From Acidobacteriota bacterium (GTDB taxonomy: Bacteria > Acidobacteriota > Blastocatellia > Pyrinomonadales > Pyrinomonadaceae): 55,072 bases of DNA. The notes under the pieces are model-generated. The model ran no database searches, was not told where the DNA came from, and was given only the letters and a program-made list of their open reading frames with translations. Position numbers and translations under genes: made by a program. Below, one piece after another: positions 50,067 to 55,072 of the stretch (position 1 is its first letter; each line of letters starts with the position of its first letter). The stretch is from assembly GCA_018269075.1 (NCBI GenBank), contig JAFDVJ010000051.1, forward strand, positions 1-55,072, written 5' to 3'.

Positions 50067-50545
50067 GGTCTTTGATCTTTGGTCTTTGATCTTTGGAATA
50101 AAATTAAAGGATAGTGAACCAAAAGTAATGCTCTGATCAATTGCCACTAGCTGATGGTCTTTGAAAATTAAATCCGTCAATAAAATATTCCTTAAAAGCC
50201 CGTGAAACGGGCGATAGATAATAGCCACGGGTGTAGCCCGTGGTCAGGTCGCAGCATTGACCCGAGCCCGTGAAACGGGCGACAGAGCGGCGCGGCGCAT
50301 TCGTTTTCTGTCGCCCGCTTCGGGGCTTTAACTCGTTTGGGCGCGCTTTCTACAGGCTTGCGCCTGTCGCTATACTCTGCCGCCTGTTCCACAGGCTCAA
50401 TACGGAAATTTTGACGGATTTATTTTTCAAAGACCATCAGCTGGCGGCAATTGATCAAAACTCCTCAAACCGGCATTACTTTTGGTTCACTACCAATTAA
50501 AGATCAAAAATCGAAGATCGAAGATCGAAGATCAAAGTCCGAAGC
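50067..50545. mobile_element. MITE-like element (core 50113-50492) inside word-array arms
   Basis: TAGTGAACCAAAAGTAATG (50113 on) faces CATTACTTTTGGTTCACTA (to 50492); TGATCAATTGCC and GATGGTCTTTGAAAATTAAA are likewise mirrored at the right end. The inside holds REP-like palindromes (AGCCCGTGAAACGGGCGA, CCACGGG/CCCGTGG, ACAGGC/GCCTGT). The core is about 380 bp and codes for nothing convincing. Outer arms of GATCTTTGG words (50067-50096 and 50501-50545) enclose it. The TGGTCTTTGA-AATTAAATCCG module is shared with the element at 34436-34849. Confidence 0.72.
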
Positions 50546-51400
50546 TCAACCGTAATACTCGCCGCCGAAGACGAGGTCGGCGCGGCCGAGGATCGTCATT
50601 TCGCCGTCTTCGCGCCAGTCGATCGCGGTGACGCCGCCGGCGGTGTGGACGGAAACCCTGCGGCCGGTGCGATTGGTGTAGGCGCTCAGGACCGCCGCGC
50701 CGCTCGAACAGGTGCCGGAGGCGGACGTCTCGCCGGCGCCGCGTTCCCAGATGCGGAGCTCGATGTTTTCGCGGTCGAGCACCTTGACGAAGACGATGTT
50801 CGCGCGCTCGGGAAATTTTTCGTGGCGTTCCATCTTGCGGCCGACCTCGCGCCAGTCGAAGTTGAACTCCCCGACAAAGACGCAGGCGACCGGGTTGCCG
50901 ACGTTGACGCACGAGACGGCGAATGTCTGATCGTCGATCCGGACGGGCGCGTCGATCACCGCGTCGAGCTCGTCCGCCGAAAGAAAGGGAATTTCGCGGC
51001 CGGCGAAGCGCGGTTTGCCGATCTCGGCGTCGAACCAGTAATGGCCGGCGGCGAGCGTCTCGGTCAGCCGGTAGTTCTTGACGCCGCTCTTCGTGCGGAG
51101 CCGCAGGTTTTCGCCCGACCAGAGATTTTTGAAATACGCGTAGGCGACGGCGCAGCGCGTGCCGTTGCCGGAAAAACCGGCTTCCGAGCCGTCGGGGTTG
51201 ATGATCCGGCAGGTGAAGTCGGCGTCCGGTTCGCCCGATCTTTCGAGGACGGCGATCCCGTCCGAGCCGACGCCGGTGTGGCGGTGACAGAACTTTTCCG
51301 TGAACGCGCCGAGGTCTTCGACGGCGGCGAGCGCGGCGGCTTCGATCACGACGTAATCGTTGCCGAAGCCGTGAAATTTGCAGAAATTGATCGGTTTCAT
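50546..51400 (-). CDS. dapF: Diaminopimelate epimerase homologue with both catalytic Cys as Ser
   Basis: 284 residues, full length for DapF, which interconverts LL- and meso-diaminopimelate for lysine and peptidoglycan using two Cys as acid and base. Family blocks are present: FHGFGNDY, HRHTGVGSDG, INPDGSEAGFSGNGTRC and WERGAGETSASGTC. At the first catalytic site (CGNG in known DapF) the residue is Ser77 (SGNG, codon TCC); at the second (ACGTG) it is Ser228 (ASGTC, codon TCC), with a Cys shifted to 231. All other signature residues stay. Its ATG overlaps the stop of the CusF-like gene upstream by 4 bases. It may be a variant epimerase or a different DapF-fold enzyme. Confidence 0.85.
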   Translation of the reverse strand: MKPINFCKFHGFGNDYVVIEAAALAAVEDLGAFTEKFCHRHTGVGSDGIAVLERSGEPDADFTCRIINPDGSEAGFSGNGTRCAVAYAYFKNLWSGENLRLRTKSGVKNYRLTETLAAGHYWFDAEIGKPRFAGREIPFLSADELDAVIDAPVRIDDQTFAVSCVNVGNPVACVFVGEFNFDWREVGRKMERHEKFPERANIVFVKVLDRENIELRIWERGAGETSASGTCSSGAAVLSAYTNRTGRRVSVHTAGGVTAIDWREDGEMTILGRADLVFGGEYYG

Positions 51401-51744
51401 TGGATTTTTCTGATCTCGACGATCGTTTCGGTCGGGTGTTTGTACTCGACGACGAACACGGCCCGGTCGCCGACCGCGAGGTCTTTCAAAAGCGCCTTGT
51501 CCTTAACGAAAAACTCCATCTGCATCGCCGGCATCAGGTCTTTGATCTCTTCGTGTTTGAGCTCGACCGAGCCGAGCTCGCGGTTGATCTTCGTGACCTC
51601 GCCGCGGCCCTCGTAACGGCCGTCCTGCGGAACGGACGGCGCGGCCGCCGGCGTCGCGCGGGCGGCCGGCGGCTTCGGGTCGGGCGCGTTGGCGCAGGCG
51701 GCGAGTCCGACGAGAAAGAAAAGGATCAGCAGTCTTTCGCGCAT
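51397..51744 (-). CDS. CusF-like copper-binding lipoprotein
   Basis: 115 residues. A lipoprotein signal with lipobox LAAC (Cys17) is followed by a Pro/Ala-rich linker (about 20-42) and a CusF-type OB domain (about 45-115) with GEVTKIN, LKHEEIKDLMPAMQMEF and LAVGDRAVFVV. MPAMQMEF supplies the Met ligands typical of periplasmic Cu(I)/Ag(I) chaperones; in E. coli CusF a Trp and His complete the site, and here the His of LKHEEI is present. It starts 2 bases after the M28 gene and overlaps dapF by 4, so the three form an operon. Confidence 0.85.
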   Translation of the reverse strand: MRERLLILFFLVGLAACANAPDPKPPAARATPAAAPSVPQDGRYEGRGEVTKINRELGSVELKHEEIKDLMPAMQMEFFVKDKALLKDLAVGDRAVFVVEYKHPTETIVEIRKIQ

Positions 51745-51746
51745 CG

Positions 51747-53651
51747 CTATTGCTTGCGCGCCGTCGGCTTGACCTTGAACGTCAGCCGCTCGGCGCCGCG
51801 CAGCACTTCGATCTCGTATTCGGTGTCGGGCTTAAGATCGCCGAGGACGAACATATAATCCTGCACGTTGCGGACTTCCTTGCCGTTGAATTTGACGATC
51901 TTGTCGCCCGCTTTGAGACCGGCGAGCGCCGCCGGGCCGCCGTCGCGGACGCCGTCGAGCAGCATCCCGTCGGTCGCGTCGCCGTAGCCCGGGATGACGC
52001 CGATCGTCACGCTGAAGCTGCGTCTTCCTTCGCCCTGGCCCGACGATTTGGCGACCGTGTAGGTCGGGCGCTTCGGCATATAGCCGTCGACGTAGCGGGC
52101 GATGTCGGCGACGTAATCGACGACCTTGACGATGCCCGCGTAATTGATCTTGTCGGCCGTGTCCGACGGCTTATGATAATCGTTGTGCGTGCCGGTAAAG
52201 AAAAACAGAACCGGGATCTGCTTGCCGTAGAACGACGAGTGATCCGACGGGCCGAAGCCGTCTTCGCTGAGCTGCAGATTGAAGCGGTAAACGGTCTCCT
52301 TCGAGGGCGGCGTGAAATCGTTCTTTTTCGAATCGCCGTAAACCGGCGGGATGACCTCGTTCTTTTTCGTGACGAGATCCTTCCACTCGGCGGCCGTCCC
52401 GATGCCGCCGACGGTCAGCTTGTCCTCGTTGAGCCGGCCGACCATATCCATGTTGAGCATCGCGACCGTCTTGTCGAGCGGGAAGACCGGGTTGTTGACG
52501 TAGTATTTCGAGCCCAAAAGACCTTCTTCCTCGCCGCCGAACGAGATGAAGATGATCGTTCGCTTGTTTTTCTTCTCTTTGGCGAAGATCCGCGCCATTT
52601 CGAGAAGCGCGGCCGTCCCCGAGGCGTTGTCGTCCGCGCCGTGATGGACTTCGGTCGAATTGACGGCGAGCGAGCCCTGACCGCCGCGGCCGAGATGATC
52701 GTAATGCGCGCCGATGACGATCGCCTCGTCTTTGAGCACCGGGTCGCTGCCTTCCAGAATGCCGATCACGTTGTAGGCGTCGGTCTGTTTTTTGAGGAGA
52801 TTGACCTTGAAGCCGATCGTCGGCGAGACGTCGCGAAAACCGACCTGAACTTTGGCGGTCGTGTCCTTCTTCATCGCGACGAGCGATTCGATGGTTTTCA
52901 GTTCGGCGACCTTGAGGCCGAGAATGTTCGCGCCCGTCGCGCGCGAGACGGCGAAGACCGGGACGGCCGTTTCGCCGTTCGTCTGATCGTATTTGGCGTT
53001 CGCGTTGCGGTCATTGTCGAGTTTATCTTCGCGCGAGATGAGCAGCAGTCCGAGCGCGCCCTTGTCTTTGGCGAGCTTGGCCTTGGCGAAAACGGTAAAG
53101 CGCGAGAAGGCCGAGCGCGGGACGTCGTTTTCCGGGTTGCCGTCGAAGGCGAGGACGACCGCGCCGGCGACGTTGAGTCCCTCGTAGTCGTTAAAGTTCG
53201 ATTCGGCCGACTCGATCCCGTAGCCGGCGAAGACGACCGGGGCGTTTCCGACTTCGGCGTTCGGCGAGGCGAGGAGCGGCGTGACCTGCGCGCCGGAATC
53301 GACGGTCGCCTGACCGCCGGCGTTCTTCAGGCTCAGCTTGAACTCGTTGCCGGTCGGCGCGATCTCGACGCCGGTCGTGTAGGCGAAGTTCTGCAGATAG
53401 TTGCGCGTCATCTTGTTGCCGACCGGCGTCGCCACGCCCGGTTTGAGCTTGTACTGCTGGAAGAGATTGGCGACGTAACCGGCCGCGGCGGTCGCGCCGG
53501 CCTCGCCCGTCCGCCGTCCTTCGAGCTGGTCCGAAGCGAGATACCCGACGTTCGTCCGCAGATTCTGCTCGACGACGACCTCGGTCTTCTGCGCCGCCGC
53601 GCTCAGAACGAACGATAATAAAAGAAGAAAACTTAAGAATTGCTTTTTCAT
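51747..53651 (-). CDS. Secreted M28 zinc aminopeptidase with PA and PDZ domains
   Basis: 634 residues. A signal peptide (FLSFLLLLSFVLSAAAQ) supports the start at 53651; the frame runs back into the GAGAGTGG repeat. A PA-type insert lies at about 110-250. The M28 core (about 285-540) has zinc motifs IGAHYDHLG, HHGADDNASG, SFGGEEEGLLGS, MLNMDMVGR and FTGTHNDYHKPSD. A C-terminal PDZ domain (about 550-634) contains LAGLKAGDKIVKFNGKEV. Such enzymes release N-terminal residues from peptides outside the cytoplasm. It is the first gene of the M28-CusF-DapF operon. Confidence 0.93.
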   Translation of the reverse strand: MKKQFLSFLLLLSFVLSAAAQKTEVVVEQNLRTNVGYLASDQLEGRRTGEAGATAAAGYVANLFQQYKLKPGVATPVGNKMTRNYLQNFAYTTGVEIAPTGNEFKLSLKNAGGQATVDSGAQVTPLLASPNAEVGNAPVVFAGYGIESAESNFNDYEGLNVAGAVVLAFDGNPENDVPRSAFSRFTVFAKAKLAKDKGALGLLLISREDKLDNDRNANAKYDQTNGETAVPVFAVSRATGANILGLKVAELKTIESLVAMKKDTTAKVQVGFRDVSPTIGFKVNLLKKQTDAYNVIGILEGSDPVLKDEAIVIGAHYDHLGRGGQGSLAVNSTEVHHGADDNASGTAALLEMARIFAKEKKNKRTIIFISFGGEEEGLLGSKYYVNNPVFPLDKTVAMLNMDMVGRLNEDKLTVGGIGTAAEWKDLVTKKNEVIPPVYGDSKKNDFTPPSKETVYRFNLQLSEDGFGPSDHSSFYGKQIPVLFFFTGTHNDYHKPSDTADKINYAGIVKVVDYVADIARYVDGYMPKRPTYTVAKSSGQGEGRRSFSVTIGVIPGYGDATDGMLLDGVRDGGPAALAGLKAGDKIVKFNGKEVRNVQDYMFVLGDLKPDTEYEIEVLRGAERLTFKVKPTARKQ

Positions 53652-53660
53652 AACTTTAAA

Positions 53661-53826
53661 GAGTGGAGAGTGGAGAGTGGCGAGTGGCGAGTCCGGGGAT
53701 TTTGTTTTTTTACTCTTCACTCTCCATTCTCTGCTTTTAACCGGATACTTAGGAGTGGAGAGTGGAGAGTAGAGAGTCCGGGATTTTGTTTTTTAACTCT
53801 CCACTCTCCACTCTCCACTCTCTACT
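53661..53826. repeat. Tandem-duplicated GAGAGTGG hairpin
   Basis: Two copies of one unit: direct words (53661-53692 and 53753-53778), a loop with GTCCGGG, ATTTTG and a T run, then inverse words (53712-53732 and 53796-53826). The loops of the two copies are nearly identical, so a whole hairpin was duplicated. It lies between the stop of the PD40 protein and the M28 start. Confidence 0.85.
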
Positions 53827-53831
53827 CATTC

Positions 53832-54872
53832 TTATTCGACCCAGTCCGCGATAAAGACGTTCGTGTCGCCCGGTTTGGCGGCGTTGCGGTTCGAGGCGAA
53901 GACGAACTTTTTGCCGTCGGGCGAGAACATCGGGAAACCGTCGAACGATTCGTTGAACGTCACGCGCTCGAGGCCCGTGCCGTCGACGTTGATGATCGCG
54001 AGATCGAAGTTGCGTTTTTTCGGATCGGTCGCGAAATAGTTGGTGCAGAAGATGATCCGCTTGCCGTCCGGGAGAAAGAACGGCGCAAAACTCGCCGAGT
54101 TGAGCTTTGTCACCTGCCGCTTGTTCGAGCCGTCGGCGTTCATCACCCAGACTTCGAAGACCGTCGGGACGATCAGGTGTTCTTTGAGCAATTGCTTGTC
54201 GCGCTCGACGAGCTTCGGATCGGTCGGGTGCGAGCCGCGGTAGACGATCATCTTGCTGTCGGGCGAAAAGAACGCGCCGCCGTCGTAGCCCGGTTCGAAC
54301 GTCAGCCGCTTGACGTTCTTGCCGTTCATATCCATCGAATAGAGCTCGAGATCGCCGTCGCGTTCGGACGTGAAGACCATCTTCTTGCCGTTCGGCGCGA
54401 CGGTCGCTTCGGCATCGTAGCCGGGCGAGTTCGTCAGGTTCTTGATGTTCTTGCCGTCGGGCGTCGACGTGTAGATGTCGTAATCGGGATAGATCGCCCA
54501 GACGTAGCCCTTCGAAAAGTCCGGGTTCGGCGGGCATTCCTTTTTGCCGCCGAAGGTCGAAGCGTAAAGAATCTTCTTGCCGTTCTTAAAGTAATACGAA
54601 CAGGTCGTCCGGCCCTCGCCGTTCGAAACGCGCTGGACGTTCGAGCCGTCGATGTTCATCGTAAAGATCTGATCGCAGGGCATCTCGTCGCGTTTCGACT
54701 GAAAGATCAGCTTTTTGCCGTCGAACGAAAAATAAGCCTCGGCGTTCTCGCCGCCGAAGGTCAGCTGCTTGATGTTTTTGAGATGTTTTTCGCCCTCGAC
54801 CCGGAGCGAATCGGTCTGCCCGAACGTCGCGACGACGAGCGCGAAAACAATAACCAAAGATAGATATTTCAT
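53832..54872 (-). CDS. Secreted TolB-like PD40 beta-propeller protein
   Basis: 346 residues. Signal peptide (MKYLSLVIVFALVVATFG) at the chosen start 54872; an upstream Met in frame is less likely. The rest consists of WD40-like PD40 blades with SFDGKKLIFQSKRD, APNGKKMVFTSERDGD, SPDSKMIVYRG, LPDGKRIIFCTN and SPDGKKFVFASNR, the blades seen in TolB and in many exported Acidobacteriota proteins. Probably periplasmic and binding-only, because no enzyme domain is attached. It lies upstream of the M28 gene on the same strand, separated by the duplicated hairpin. Confidence 0.88.
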   Translation of the reverse strand: MKYLSLVIVFALVVATFGQTDSLRVEGEKHLKNIKQLTFGGENAEAYFSFDGKKLIFQSKRDEMPCDQIFTMNIDGSNVQRVSNGEGRTTCSYYFKNGKKILYASTFGGKKECPPNPDFSKGYVWAIYPDYDIYTSTPDGKNIKNLTNSPGYDAEATVAPNGKKMVFTSERDGDLELYSMDMNGKNVKRLTFEPGYDGGAFFSPDSKMIVYRGSHPTDPKLVERDKQLLKEHLIVPTVFEVWVMNADGSNKRQVTKLNSASFAPFFLPDGKRIIFCTNYFATDPKKRNFDLAIINVDGTGLERVTFNESFDGFPMFSPDGKKFVFASNRNAAKPGDTNVFIADWVE

Positions 54873-54960
54873 AGTCAGAATAATAACGGAACGGGTTTGA
54901 TTTATCGGTTGAATCCAAAAAAACAAGTATAGCGAATTAAGGGGGGAAAGAAAACCATTC

Positions 54961-54995
54961 GATTTCGGATTTCGGATTTCGGATTTCGGATTTCG
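54961..54995. repeat. GATTTCGG word array near the window end
   Basis: Four and a half units of ATTTCGG. From 54873 to 55072 there is no supportable gene; the window ends before any inverse arm could be seen. Confidence 0.85.
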
Positions 54996-55072
54996 AAAGG
55001 CGGTGGTTTGAGGTTGAAATTAATAGCCCGGGAACACGGGCAGGGAAGGGAGCGGGATTCTTGGAAAGTGTG

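Overview
This is a 55 kb stretch of a GC-rich bacterial chromosome with 39 supportable protein genes and no rRNA, tRNA, CRISPR array, phage or complete insertion sequence that I could see. The gene content suggests an Acidobacteriota member, probably Blastocatellia/Pyrinomonadaceae-like. That placement is inference, based on: giant beta-propeller histidine kinases, an ECF sigma factor beside a Ser/Thr kinase with a helical-repeat C-terminus, secreted Calx-beta, cohesin and FG-GAP proteins, abundant secreted M28 and PD40 proteins, and intergenic spaces packed with short-word repeats.

Layout. (1) 1-6.2 kb: a truncated 21-bp tandem array, asnA, a SulP transporter fused to a cyclic-nucleotide-binding domain, and kup. 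(2) 6.4-24.5 kb, all on the minus strand, read right to left: murJ, a Fic protein, two paralogous propeller sensor kinases, a NarL-type response regulator, an FG-GAP secreted protein, a papain-like peptidase and a 1,593-residue beta-helix/Calx-beta/cohesin protein. The FG-GAP operon and the giant gene carry the same 88-89 bp upstream element at the same distance from a -10 box. This makes the kinases, regulator and two secreted-protein operons a candidate signalling regulon. (3) 24.6-33.3 kb: a PBP4-type carboxypeptidase, an Ogg2 glycosylase, a protein with two retropepsin-like domains, a PIN protein, a lytic transglycosylase, an amidohydrolase and a histidine phosphatase. (4) 33.3-35.3 kb: a second 21-bp array, an unknown membrane protein and about 1 kb of nested inverted repeats including a MITE-like element. 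(5) 35.3-44.3 kb: an S74-chaperone surface protein with a small secreted partner, an RRM protein/RhlE/zinc-ribbon group, and the ECF sigma factor-kinase pair. (6) 44.5-54.9 kb: exonuclease III, an orphan-looking DNA methyltransferase, an M20 peptidase, S1/P1 nuclease, a small zinc-ribbon protein, a second MITE-like element, DapF, a CusF-like lipoprotein, an M28 peptidase with PDZ, and a TolB-like propeller.

The most unusual points are: the shared promoter element around the two-component system; a DapF homologue in which both catalytic cysteines are serine; a Fic protein with Gln in place of the catalytic His and no inhibitory Glu; a 425-bp almost identical segment inside two otherwise diverged kinases; two retropepsin domains in one chain; two MITE-like elements of about 400 bp; and several families of short-word arrays that form hairpins between genes and have supplied the start of one gene and loops of another. 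Function calls are from motif recognition by eye; no alignment or database search was run.
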